From Hyphococcus formosus (GTDB taxonomy: Bacteria; Pseudomonadota; Alphaproteobacteria; Caulobacterales; Parvularculaceae), in assembly GCF_046736345.1 (NCBI RefSeq), contig NZ_CP157210.1:124001-188000 (forward strand): a stretch of 64,000 bases of DNA, written 5' to 3'. Below the pieces are notes generated by a model. That model searched no databases. It had not been told where the DNA came from and saw only the letters and a program-made list of their open reading frames with translations. This document shows positions 7,492 to 15,374 of this stretch, in pieces; within the stretch, counting starts at the first letter, position 1; every line of letters begins with the position of its first letter. The translations under genes were made by a program, and so were the position numbers.

Positions 7492-7525
7492 CAACGTACA
7501 CAACATACGTATGTTGTGTACGTTG
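7492..7525. repeat. Perfect 34-bp palindrome (two 17-bp arms, no spacer)
   Basis: Each arm begins CAACGTACACAACATAC and the other arm is its exact reverse complement, meeting at the centre TACGTA. It lies 196 bases upstream of the ECF sigma ATG and 42 bases after a terminator. No T-run follows, so it is not a standard terminator. Possible roles are an operator for a symmetric dimer or tetramer, or a cruciform or recombination site. Confidence 0.95.
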
Positions 7526-7720
7526 CCCATGAGCGCACCTAAACGTCATGACATGCCTTAACGCATGGTCTGTTCATTGCTTCACCCTAATGACCGGAGC
7601 TAGTTGTGTGCCTTGCTAAAGCCATGTTTCTTATACGCAATATGTACACGAATTACTTTGAAAAATATTTTTGTTCGGTATAGATGGTTAGGTGCTCGCA
7701 GCAATTTACAGGTGAAAAAA

Positions 7721-8266
7721 ATGAGCACGACCTTTACAGCAGATGAACTAAACGATGTTCTACCGGCGCTAAATCGTTTTGCTCTATCTCTAACGCGAAA
7801 CGAAGACGCTGCGCACGATCTCGTGCAAGACAGTGTAGAACGTGCACTGATGAAATCAGAATATTATGAGCCAGGTACAAATTTTCGCTCTTGGATGTTT
7901 ACGCTCTGCAAGCGACTTTTCTTGAATCAAGTTCGCAAGCAAAAGTCGCGCGGCGTGAATGTTGAGATAAGCGACGCGCCACAGCAGAAAATAGCCGCAG
8001 ATGCGCCGCAGGACGTGATTCTCGAATGCAGCGAGATGCTCGATTGCTTTGATAAGCTACCAAAGCGGGATCGGGTTGTCCTGTCCCTTATCGTGATCGA
8101 AGGCATGAAATACGAGGAAGCAGCGAAACGTTTGCGCGTACCTGTCGGTACGGTGCGGTCGCGTCTTTCACGTGCAAGATCACGATTAAAGGAGATGACG
8201 GCGGAGTGGGCTGCGTATCGTAAAGAACCGCTTGGCGACGCAAATAGCGCTGCGCAAATCGCTTAA
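7721..8266 (+). CDS. RNA polymerase sigma factor, ECF family
   Basis: A 181-residue ECF sigma factor. Region 2 spans about residues 10-75 with the DAAHDLVQDSVERAL core-binding helix and FRSWMFTLCKRLFLNQVRK -10 recognition segment. Region 4 spans about 112-165, with GMKYEEAAKRLRVPVGTVRSRLSRAR as the helix-turn-helix. The frame extends upstream to 7604, but the ATG at 7721 follows an AGGTG site and gives a normal ECF length. Its sequence resembles the alphaproteobacterial EcfG/RpoE-type group. No nepR or phyR gene is adjacent. Seven GGAAC-N16/17-(C/T)GTT promoters within 9 kb make it the natural candidate to read them, although a distant EcfG paralogue is equally possible. Confidence 0.88.
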   Translation: MSTTFTADELNDVLPALNRFALSLTRNEDAAHDLVQDSVERALMKSEYYEPGTNFRSWMFTLCKRLFLNQVRKQKSRGVNVEISDAPQQKIAADAPQDVILECSEMLDCFDKLPKRDRVVLSLIVIEGMKYEEAAKRLRVPVGTVRSRLSRARSRLKEMTAEWAAYRKEPLGDANSAAQIA

Positions 8267-8292
8267 CCCCGATAAAGCGCCTAACAAGATTT

Positions 8293-8323
8293 AACCCGCC
8301 CCTTGGGGCGGGTTATTTATTTG
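8293..8323 (+). terminator. Rho-independent terminator
   Basis: AACCCGCCCC pairs perfectly with GGGGCGGGTT around TT, followed by a T-rich run; 26 bases after the sigma factor stop. Confidence 0.85.
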
Positions 8324-8353
8324 TAATGATTGCGGTGGGGCGATTGCTAAGCC

Positions 8354-8378
8354 GGAACAATGATGTCGCCATTCTGTT
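8354..8378 (+). promoter_or_regulatory. Candidate general-stress promoter P6
   Basis: Plus-strand GGAAC (8354-8358), 16-base spacer, TGTTTT (from 8375), placing a start about 25 bases before the 55-residue membrane protein gene. Confidence 0.55.
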
Positions 8379-8408
8379 TTTGCTCATGAAGAAGACAGGA
8401 GGTCTACA

Positions 8409-8576
8409 ATGAATTCCAAGAATGGCGTGTTTGTTCTGCTGGCGGTGATTGTTATCGGTGTCGGCGCAATCTTTTTAATCAACGAAGCCAATGAAAGCCC
8501 ATTAGAGAATGCGGCTGAAGATCTCGGTGAGGCTGCAGAAGAAGTTGGTGACGGTCTTGAGGATGCGGGAAATTAG
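8409..8576 (+). CDS. Small membrane protein, 55 aa
   Basis: A short gene with a strong AGGAGG ribosome site seven bases before its ATG. It encodes one membrane helix (about residues 7-24, GVFVLLAVIVIGVGAIFLI) and an acidic amphipathic tail with a repeated pattern (NAAEDLGEAAEEVGDGLEDAG). I do not recognise a named family; the tail resembles entericidin-like or small stress-induced envelope proteins. The ribosome site, the upstream GGAAC-type promoter and a downstream hairpin make it convincing as a gene despite the size. Confidence 0.8.
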   Translation: MNSKNGVFVLLAVIVIGVGAIFLINEANESPLENAAEDLGEAAEEVGDGLEDAGN

Positions 8577-8608
8577 ACCCGTCTATATATTCATCGATCA
8601 ATGGAAAT

Positions 8609-8639
8609 GCGACGCGTTCCGACGGGCCGTCGCGTTTTC
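8609..8639 (+). terminator. Probable terminator
   Basis: GCGACG pairs with CGTCGC across a 13-base G/C-rich loop and is followed by GTTTTCT. It lies between two convergent genes and may end transcription of the 55-residue membrane protein gene. Confidence 0.55.
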
Positions 8640-8971
8640 TAGCTTATCAGCAGAAATATAATAAATCCGGTTACCATTATACCCGCGATGAAACCAAATA
8701 AAATCCAAGCGATTCGTCGGTTGTTCGAGGCAATATCATCTACGTCGCGCATTAGCTGTTCGTGATAAGAGCCATGGGCATCACCCGATTTTAAAATAGT
8801 GCTGCGCAATTGATTTTCCTGTGACCGCTGATCGAGGATGGCCCGTAAGGTATCTGGATTGTTTGTAAGCCAGAGGAACACCCGCTCGCGTTCAGCAGGG
8901 GATAGCTCGTTATCCAAATAGGATTGCAATTCCAATTCGCTTGGTGGGGATGATTTGTGTATTTCGCTCAC
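8639..8971 (-). CDS. Membrane-anchored anti-sigma-like protein, 110 aa
   Basis: The N-terminus ELELQSYLDNELSPAERERV is typical of the anti-sigma domain helix (xLxxYLDxELSPxER). The usual zinc-binding HxxxCxxC is absent: there are no cysteines. Residues about 86-108 form one membrane helix, leaving a cytoplasmic N-terminus. This gives the topology of a transmembrane anti-sigma factor without a periplasmic domain. The start is a GTG with AGGG six bases upstream. It faces the ECF sigma gene convergently and has its own GGAAC-N16-TGTT promoter, as expected for a negative-feedback regulator, though direct pairing with the sigma factor is inferred. Confidence 0.7.
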   Translation of the reverse strand: MSEIHKSSPPSELELQSYLDNELSPAERERVFLWLTNNPDTLRAILDQRSQENQLRSTILKSGDAHGSYHEQLMRDVDDIASNNRRIAWILFGFIAGIMVTGFIIFLLIS

Positions 8972-9005
8972 TTCAAACCCTGTTTAATTTCTGGCGTCTA
9001 GCACC

Positions 9006-9030
9006 AACATGGGTGCGGTAGAATAGTTCC
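9006..9030 (-). promoter_or_regulatory. Candidate general-stress promoter P7
   Basis: Minus-strand GGAAC (9030-9026), 16-base spacer, TGTT (9009-9006), 35 bases upstream of the anti-sigma-like gene start. Confidence 0.55.
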
Positions 9031-9051
9031 TCAATTTGTAACAGAAAACCA

Positions 9052-9873
9052 TCATTCCTCGTTCCAGTCGCCTGACTTGTCTCGAATGAATCGGTTTTCC
9101 GCTCCACCGGTAAATTTATTGCCCTGCAAAAACCGCGTTTGAACCGTTAGGCCAGACGCCGACGCGAAGATGTCATTATAGGCCGGTGGTTCCTGGCGCG
9201 TACGCACCGATGTTGCGGTTCCGGCCTGTATCATCACCAGTTTCCGGTTCTCGATTTCATATAATTTCGCGCTGGAGTGATGCACATGGCCGGTCAGGGC
9301 GATATCTAACCCTTTATCGGCGAATGCAGTCATTGCCTCGCGACCGCGCCCCACAATACGGGAGCCGGCTCTACCGGGGCCCTTTGTGAAGGGGTGGTGG
9401 GCGGCGATGACTTTGATGTTCTGGGATGGAGCCCGGTCAAGATAGTCGGCCGCATTGATGATTTGTGTGCGCGATATGCGCCCATAGGACCAATTCACAT
9501 CGAGCGCAGCGCGTCGCGCGGTATTCAAGCCGGCAATCGTCAGCATTTCGTCCGTATAAACCGGATTAATCATGCCCGAGAGAAAGCGCTCAAACCGGTT
9601 ATAAGGGGTGATAAAGCGCGACCAGAGATTTATAACGGGTAAATCGTGATTTCCCGGGACAATTAGTTTTTTCGCACTCAAAGCGCCCAAAAATTCACGC
9701 GCAGCCTCAAACTCTTTCCGGCGTCCCGCTTGCGTCAGATCGCCAGTAATAACCACAATATCTGGCTTGCTGGTTTCGAGATCATCAATTAGCGCGTTTA
9801 CGGCGTATTCGGACGCCGCGCCGAAATGAAGATCTGAGATATGCGCGATATGTTTCTCGTCATTTGCCATCAT
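9052..9873 (-). CDS. Metallophosphoesterase (CpdA-like)
   Basis: A 273-residue calcineurin-like phosphoesterase with the full dinuclear-metal motif set in order: HISDLHFG (about 10-17), GDLTQAGR (about 44-51), PGNHDLP (about 73-79), AAHHPF (about 158-163) and LTGHVHHS (about 193-200). The layout matches class III cyclic nucleotide phosphodiesterases such as CpdA, which hydrolyse 3',5'-cAMP in the cytoplasm, but the same fold covers other phosphodiesters. No signal peptide or membrane helix is present. It stands alone between the anti-sigma-like gene and the glycosyltransferase-like gene, all on the minus strand, with no GGAAC-type promoter. Confidence 0.88.
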   Translation of the reverse strand: MMANDEKHIAHISDLHFGAASEYAVNALIDDLETSKPDIVVITGDLTQAGRRKEFEAAREFLGALSAKKLIVPGNHDLPVINLWSRFITPYNRFERFLSGMINPVYTDEMLTIAGLNTARRAALDVNWSYGRISRTQIINAADYLDRAPSQNIKVIAAHHPFTKGPGRAGSRIVGRGREAMTAFADKGLDIALTGHVHHSSAKLYEIENRKLVMIQAGTATSVRTRQEPPAYNDIFASASGLTVQTRFLQGNKFTGGAENRFIRDKSGDWNEE

Positions 9874-9936
9874 ATTACTAACACGTGGCGGCCGGAATCG
9901 GTCGCGATTCTTTAGCGAAATTCTGTATTCTCGATG

Positions 9937-10824
9937 TCAGCCTTTTAAAACGGCGGAATTCGGCGGCATCCCCATTTCCGCTTTGACCGAATGGTAAAAG
10001 GGGTAGCGCGTTTCCGGCGTAAGAATTGGCTTTCCGCCGATCATTGCAGCGACAAGTGAAAATGTAGATGCGCGATTACTTTGTGCAATTGCATCACATT
10101 TTGAAAGACAAAGTAGTTCGATCATAGCGTCTTCAATATTAGTTTTGCGAAGGTTGCTCTCTACTATTTGGTTGTCGTTATCTTGAACCGGCACCACCTT
10201 TTTTATCTTGCCAACTCGCATCATTTTCGAAAACGACGCTTCGCCGTCCATGCTATCGCTAAATACGGCATATTTATCGGCACCGTATTTTTTTATCATA
10301 TTCATGATATGGGTGTTTTCGACGAAATGGACCATTCCCTGAGGTAAAACGCCATACATGATGTTCAAGTAAAGGGGCAATTCGCGATTGAGACCTTGCT
10401 TGCGCATCAAAAAGGCTCTGAATTGCTGGCGGTGATGAGCAGCCCGATCCGTTCTCCTTAGATGTACACCAACTAATTTTCTTGCCTGAATATTATTCCG
10501 CCACGCCGTTGCTTTTTCATTGAGTACGGTGCGGACCGGTAAGCTACGCAATGACTGGATGAACCGAAAGGCGAATTCGCGTTCCGTCATGCCAAGACTG
10601 AAATGCGCATCTAAAGAATTAAAAATTCTAAAGGGTTCCCAAGGATGGGTTTCTATCACTGTGCTATCAGGCGAAGGCGTATCGCACACTGACCAGTTTG
10701 GTGTTTCGTCAAAAAGGTCATGATAATTACCGGGGCAGGAGGCGTCGTTGATCCAACGAAATTGTACCGGCCGATCCCCAAAGCAAGCCCTTGCCGCCGC
10801 CAGCGCAATAAGCCGATTCCCCAC
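9937..10824 (-). CDS. Fucosyltransferase-like (NodZ/GT23-type) protein, start uncertain
   Basis: A glycosyltransferase-like protein of at least 295 residues. GNRLIALAAARA at the N-terminus, VGVHLRRTD (118-126) and the late acceptor region AQSNRASTFSLVAAMIGG resemble GDP-fucose-using transferases of the alpha-1,6 (NodZ) or alpha-1,2 type, where the HxRR motif binds GDP-fucose. The only canonical start in frame is the GTG at 10824. Coding sense clearly continues upstream, with EKIWWSGPIGGVGNRL completing the expected G-x-GNR nucleotide-binding loop, back to a TAG at 10899. Possible non-canonical ATT starts lie at 10851 and 10872. Either a rare start codon, or a lost 5' end, must be assumed. Confidence 0.7.
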   Translation of the reverse strand: MGNRLIALAAARACFGDRPVQFRWINDASCPGNYHDLFDETPNWSVCDTPSPDSTVIETHPWEPFRIFNSLDAHFSLGMTEREFAFRFIQSLRSLPVRTVLNEKATAWRNNIQARKLVGVHLRRTDRAAHHRQQFRAFLMRKQGLNRELPLYLNIMYGVLPQGMVHFVENTHIMNMIKKYGADKYAVFSDSMDGEASFSKMMRVGKIKKVVPVQDNDNQIVESNLRKTNIEDAMIELLCLSKCDAIAQSNRASTFSLVAAMIGGKPILTPETRYPFYHSVKAEMGMPPNSAVLKG

Positions 10825-10899
10825 GCCGCCGATTGGCCCCGACCACCAAATTTTTTCCGGTGCTTTGTTAATATTTTTACCCCGTTCTAGGTGGCTCTA

Positions 10900-11148
10900 T
10901 TCAAAGGGTCGCAAATTCGTTTGCCGTAAACTTAAAGGTGAATGACGTTACTTATAAGTAAAATGTGCCCCGCTCAATGCGGGATGCCTAACGGGCCATT
11001 CACTTCGTCGCAATTTTGCGCGCAATGTCTATGCAATCGGGTTCCGGGATGAAACTATTATATAGGTAAGTCTAATTCGTAATTGTCGGTGATTGGTCGC
11101 TTCGGATAGTTTGTGATAATTATTGACGGGGCATATTGGGGGCGGTGC
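10900..11148. other. Gene-free stretch with a 14-bp palindrome
   Basis: About 250 bases between divergent genes. It contains a perfect 14-bp palindrome TTACTTATAAGTAA at 10948-10961 and a small hairpin CCCGC-TCAAT-GCGGG just after it with no T-run. No gene or recognisable promoter motif stands out. Confidence 0.5.
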
Positions 11149-12546
11149 GTGCGATTTATTTATTTTCTATTCGCGATTTTTTTAACGACGGTCAGTGGGA
11201 GAGCGTCAGACACTATCGATGATTTCATAGACGCGGAAATGGCGAATGCGGGCGCGCCAGGCCTTTCCTATGCGATAGTGGAGCGCGGCCAGATACAGTC
11301 CGGCGCTCGGGGCGAGATCCGTCGCGGTAGCGACGAATTAATCACACCGGACACGCTTTTCCTCATTGGCTCAATTTCAAAAAGTTTCACCGCCGTAGGG
11401 GTGATGCAGCTGTTTGAAAAAGGCTCGATAGATTTAGAGAGCGAGATCTCTGCCTATTTACCGAGTTTTGTAGGCCGACCATCTGGCAAAATAACGGTAC
11501 GACAACTACTGAGCCACACAAGTGGATATTCCACAGTTCAGGGCAACAGTTTCGACACTTCGGCCGATCATGATTTGTCGCGCCAGGTAGAAAAAATGGC
11601 GCAATGGTCACCCAAATATGCGGCAGGCTCGAAGTGGCAATATTCGAATGCAAACTATGTCATTCTTGGCGCGATCATAGAGGCGGTCAGTGGTCAAGAA
11701 TATGCTCGTTATATAGAGAGTAAACTCTTTCTTCCGATCGGTATGACCCGAAGTTTTGTGGCGGAGGGGCGAGTAACTCATCCGGTTGCAATTGGGCATC
11801 GACCCTGGTTCGTCGGCAAGTGGCCTTATGCGGATGACCGTTCATACCGCTTAATCGCACCGGCAGGTGGCATTATTGCAACCGCGGATGATATGGCGAA
11901 ATATTTAGCGGTTATGGTGAACGGTGAAGACGACATCATCAGTGCGCAAAGCAAATCCGCAATGATGCGTCCTGCAAGCGCCACGTCGCCTTATTACGGT
12001 TTGGGCTGGTCGGTTAACAGCCAGGCTGGTGTAGCCTTTCATGCAGGCACAAGCCCTGGCGTTGAAACGCTAGCGGTATTGGTGCCTGACGAACACAAGG
12101 GCGCTATTGTAATGGTAAATGGCGGTAGCGGGATGGGGTTCGGCGAAACAATAAATCTCCGCAACGGTATTGCCTCAACAGCACTCGGATTGGAATACGC
12201 GCCAGAGACAGGACAATTCAGTAGAAAACTGCTTTTCCTGACATTCATTGTGCTGCCCTTTGTATTTATCGCAAGCGCACTTAATGCCGTCATAAACCGG
12301 CGCGCATTGCGTTCGAAATCCGGGATCGCGGGCGCATTCAGTTTATGGTTTCCGTTGATTATGACGCTGGGGCTTGCTTGGTGCGCGATTTATTTAGTCC
12401 CAAGCCTCTTTGGTGTTTCGATCAAATCTTTAATTTTGTATCTGCCCGATATGGCATGGGCGATGGTGATAACGGCTATAACTGGCGTGTGCTGGGCAGT
12501 GCTAAGATTGGGCGTATATTACACTGACCGAAACCGAGGCCCTTGA
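11149..12546 (+). CDS. Membrane-anchored beta-lactamase-family serine hydrolase
   Basis: A 465-residue exported serine hydrolase (class C beta-lactamase / penicillin-binding-protein fold). The N-terminus is a signal peptide ending near SGRAS. The catalytic SISK tetrad (SxxK) lies in LIGSISKSF, the YSN motif in WQYSNANY, and a late HAGTSPG replaces the KTG-type triad. After about residue 365 there are about four membrane helices, so the catalytic domain is periplasmic and tethered. Such proteins are usually esterases or D-amino-peptidases and rarely lactamases. The frame opens at a GTG at 11113; I prefer the GTG at 11149 with GGGGGCGG just upstream, which gives a cleaner signal peptide. It is a single-gene unit. 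Confidence 0.82.
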   Translation: MRFIYFLFAIFLTTVSGRASDTIDDFIDAEMANAGAPGLSYAIVERGQIQSGARGEIRRGSDELITPDTLFLIGSISKSFTAVGVMQLFEKGSIDLESEISAYLPSFVGRPSGKITVRQLLSHTSGYSTVQGNSFDTSADHDLSRQVEKMAQWSPKYAAGSKWQYSNANYVILGAIIEAVSGQEYARYIESKLFLPIGMTRSFVAEGRVTHPVAIGHRPWFVGKWPYADDRSYRLIAPAGGIIATADDMAKYLAVMVNGEDDIISAQSKSAMMRPASATSPYYGLGWSVNSQAGVAFHAGTSPGVETLAVLVPDEHKGAIVMVNGGSGMGFGETINLRNGIASTALGLEYAPETGQFSRKLLFLTFIVLPFVFIASALNAVINRRALRSKSGIAGAFSLWFPLIMTLGLAWCAIYLVPSLFGVSIKSLILYLPDMAWAMVITAITGVCWAVLRLGVYYTDRNRGP

Positions 12547-12674
12547 TTTTTTTCCGCCAATTTACGCTCAGGACGGTGATGCTTTTGACTTACCGCTGCG
12601 GCGCATTGCCTCTTGAGAATGGCTTGCAATAGAAACCGATTGGTGCCTATTTACTGTCCGGGCGGGAGAACGAA

Positions 12675-13076
12675 GTGCCACGGTCATTCGAAATGCGATT
12701 TCTGGCAATGCGCGCAATTTTGGTTGCGCTGCTCTCGCTCGCCCAATTTGTGCCAACCGGATTCGCAGTAGCGTCTGGCGATGAGGGTGTTGAGCTTGTC
12801 ATTTGTACGGCCGACGGTGCTAAATCGGTTTCGTGGGATTCCTTAACCGGGGAAGCGTCACCTTACGATCAGCCGTCGGAACACTCAGATCCGGATTGTG
12901 CAGCCTGTCTTACATCTTGCCGAATTGCGGCGGCGGACATTAGTGCGCTTGTCCACTTTTCGCATACATGTCCAGAATACGAGTCCGTGGAGGTGGCATT
13001 TGCTGCCGCAGCGCCAGCAGTGCACGCGGCTCGTCCACCAATGCCATCCAGGGCACCTCCTGCGTCCTCAATCTAA
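12675..13076 (+). CDS. DUF2946-like small exported protein
   Basis: A 133-residue protein with an N-terminal signal-like hydrophobic segment (about 10-30) and a Cys motif, DCAACLTSC (about 74-82), followed by a histidine-containing stretch and a Pro/Ala-rich tail. This is the pattern of DUF2946-type proteins, which often precede TonB-dependent siderophore or copper receptors. It starts at a GTG at 12675, with alternative ATGs at 12693 and 12708. It is followed by the TonB receptor 80 bases later and the PepSY protein, suggesting one metal-uptake operon. A poor Fur-box-like sequence lies at 12613-12629. A role in metal binding is inferred from the cysteines. Confidence 0.65.
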   Translation: MPRSFEMRFLAMRAILVALLSLAQFVPTGFAVASGDEGVELVICTADGAKSVSWDSLTGEASPYDQPSEHSDPDCAACLTSCRIAAADISALVHFSHTCPEYESVEVAFAAAAPAVHAARPPMPSRAPPASSI

Positions 13077-13157
13077 TTATTTGCATAAGTATCAGGCCAT
13101 CTCGCTTCCGCCATTGGCGGAGTGTGGCCGTGTAAATTCTTTAGTTTGAGGAAATCA

Positions 13158-15317
13158 ATGCGTAATTCAAACCTGCGCGCGATAGCGCTCGCGCCCCTTT
13201 ATCTGTTCGCAACGCCAGTAATCGCGGCGGACGCCAATACTGATTTTGACGATAGTGATGTCATCACGGTCTATGGTGAACAAACGCTCGATTTTAATCC
13301 GGAAGTCGCTAGTCGGCTCGGATTGAGCAATCGTGAAACGCCAGCCATTGTTGACGTAGTCTCGCAACAATCATTGCAGCGCCAAGGCGCTCGCAATGCC
13401 ATCGAAGCGATGAATTCGGTTCCCGGTGTTGCGTCTGGAAATTTACCGGGCTCGGTTGGTTCTGTGTCCATGCGCGGTTTTCATCGCGCGATCAATTACC
13501 TTTATGATGGAGTTCGTCAGCCAAATTCCGACGCCGGTAATCGCAATTATGACGCGTTCATGTTTGAGCGCATTGAGGTCATTAAAGGTCCTGCGTCAGT
13601 GTTATCCGGTGAGGGGGCACTTGCTGGCGCAATTAATTTTGTCCCGCGTCAGCCGCATATCGGTGAAACAAGCGGCGAGATCTTGGCAAGCTATGGGAGC
13701 CGCGACACGGCGCGCATAGCCGGTGATCTGAATGTTTCTTTGAACAATGCGGCCGCATTCCGCGGAAGCTTGTCTTACGGGCGATCTGACGGATGGGTTG
13801 AGGACACAGGCTCTGATAAATTGGCGGGGCGTTTTGCCGTTCTATTAAAGCCGTTAGACGACCTTTCGGTTACGCTCTCCGTTGACTACATCGAGGACGA
13901 CTTCTCGACCGCCTATTACGGCACGCCTGTTGTATCACCCGAGATCGCGCTAAACCCGTCTAACGCCGTTTCCGGATCTGCGGGTCTCGTGCTTGACCGC
14001 GCGATGAGGAACATAAACTTCAACGTCACCGACGGCGATATGGGGTCCGAGACATTGTGGTTGCGAAGCCGCATGAATTACGCAATTTCTGAGTCCTGGA
14101 GCATCGTTAGTGATACCAGCTATTATGATTCTGATCGACGATGGCGTGATGCGGATGAATATACATTCAACGCAAGCTCGGGATTGATCGACCGCTACGC
14201 AACGCACATCACTCATGATCATCAATATTGGAATCAGAGATTACATCTAAATTATGATGGAGAATTATTCGGCCACCATAATCGGTTTACAGCAGGTTTT
14301 GAGATCGGTGAAACCGACTTCTTCACGTTGCGGCGGTTCGGATCGGTGCCCTCTGTGGACCCATTCAATCCGGTTCGCGGTACATTCCCCGAAGAAAATG
14401 CCTCGAACTTTTCTTATCGGCAGGACGTTACGGCTGATGTGACGTCAAAAGCATTCTTTGTAGAGAATGCCTTTAATCTGACCCCAGAACTCCTGCTGGT
14501 CGGCGGAGCGCGGCTGGATGATTTTGAACTCGACCGCGAAGTTTTGGATATCGGGACGGGAGATATCGATCAATATAGTCGCGACTATGATCCCATCACC
14601 TGGCGGTTGGGAGCGGTTTACAGCGTTGTCCCAGAAACGCAGGTTTTTGCCCTATTCACGAATGCAGCATCACCGGTAACCGGTCTGTTCTTCCTCAGCT
14701 CTAGCCGCGCATCTTTCGATGTTACAACCGGAAGGTCATTCGAAGTCGGTGTGAAATCATCGTTGATTGATAATCAGCTCCATTTAACCGCATCGCTTTT
14801 TCATATCCGGCAAGATGATATCCTAACCCGCGATCCAATTGACCCGTCACTAACGATTCAAGGCGGCGAACAAACATCAAAAGGGGCCGAGCTAGCGCTT
14901 TCATGGACGCCAAATGAGGAATGGACAGTAAGTTTAGGCGGTACACTGCTCAATACGACGTTTGAAGGTTTGATTGAGCGGGGCGGCGCTGATCGGTCTG
15001 GAAACCGTCCGGCAAATACGCCAGAGCGATTGGCAGATCTTGTTATCACCTATGCGCCGAAAACCCTTCCTGTATCGATTACGGGAATTGTCCGTCACAA
15101 TGGTGATTTTTACACGGCGAATGATAATGCCGTTAAGGTCGAAGGTTTTACTGTGCTCGACGCTGCAATTTCGTGGGACGCCTCGTTCGGCGTTGTTTCC
15201 CTGCGCGGGCGGAATTTGACCGATACCTTCTACGCTGATTGGTCTGGATATTCGTCAGGCCTCGTCTTTATCGGTGAACCTCGTGGTGCCGAGGTTTCCT
15301 TTTCTCGCCACTTCTAA
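13158..15317 (+). CDS. TonB-dependent siderophore receptor
   Basis: A 719-residue outer-membrane receptor. A signal peptide ends near VIAADA, followed by the plug domain with TPAIVDVVSQQSLQRQGA, the SMRGF motif and VIKGPASVLSGEGALAGAINF (split here: VIKGPASVLSGEG then ALAGAINF), which are typical of FhuA/FpvA-like ferrisiderophore receptors. The rest is the 22-strand barrel ending in an aromatic residue (SFSRHF). I chose the ATG at 13158 because GAGGAAATCA precedes it and the upstream GTG would add 12 unneeded residues. With the downstream PepSY protein, which often acts as a ferrisiderophore reductase, it makes a plausible iron-siderophore uptake unit. The siderophore type is unknown. Confidence 0.9.
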   Translation: MRNSNLRAIALAPLYLFATPVIAADANTDFDDSDVITVYGEQTLDFNPEVASRLGLSNRETPAIVDVVSQQSLQRQGARNAIEAMNSVPGVASGNLPGSVGSVSMRGFHRAINYLYDGVRQPNSDAGNRNYDAFMFERIEVIKGPASVLSGEGALAGAINFVPRQPHIGETSGEILASYGSRDTARIAGDLNVSLNNAAAFRGSLSYGRSDGWVEDTGSDKLAGRFAVLLKPLDDLSVTLSVDYIEDDFSTAYYGTPVVSPEIALNPSNAVSGSAGLVLDRAMRNINFNVTDGDMGSETLWLRSRMNYAISESWSIVSDTSYYDSDRRWRDADEYTFNASSGLIDRYATHITHDHQYWNQRLHLNYDGELFGHHNRFTAGFEIGETDFFTLRRFGSVPSVDPFNPVRGTFPEENASNFSYRQDVTADVTSKAFFVENAFNLTPELLLVGGARLDDFELDREVLDIGTGDIDQYSRDYDPITWRLGAVYSVVPETQVFALFTNAASPVTGLFFLSSSRASFDVTTGRSFEVGVKSSLIDNQLHLTASLFHIRQDDILTRDPIDPSLTIQGGEQTSKGAELALSWTPNEEWTVSLGGTLLNTTFEGLIERGGADRSGNRPANTPERLADLVITYAPKTLPVSITGIVRHNGDFYTANDNAVKVEGFTVLDAAISWDASFGVVSLRGRNLTDTFYADWSGYSSGLVFIGEPRGAEVSFSRHF

Positions 15318-15374
15318 AGGTCAATGCGCCAGCTTGTGTTCCATCATGAGCTGGCCCTTATCGGAACAATCACC

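Larger units (their letters stand above)
7391..7720. other. 330-bp gene-free stretch before the ECF sigma gene
   Basis: It contains the terminator at 7421-7450 and the perfect palindrome at 7492-7525. No convincing gene is visible. I find no GGAAC-type promoter here, so the sigma gene is apparently not self-controlled through the motif seen elsewhere. Confidence 0.6.

Noticed and set aside
12613..12629. Fur box before the DUF2946/siderophore receptor operon
   Set aside because: TTGAGAATGGCTTGCAA matches the left half but the right half is poor; kept only as a comment.
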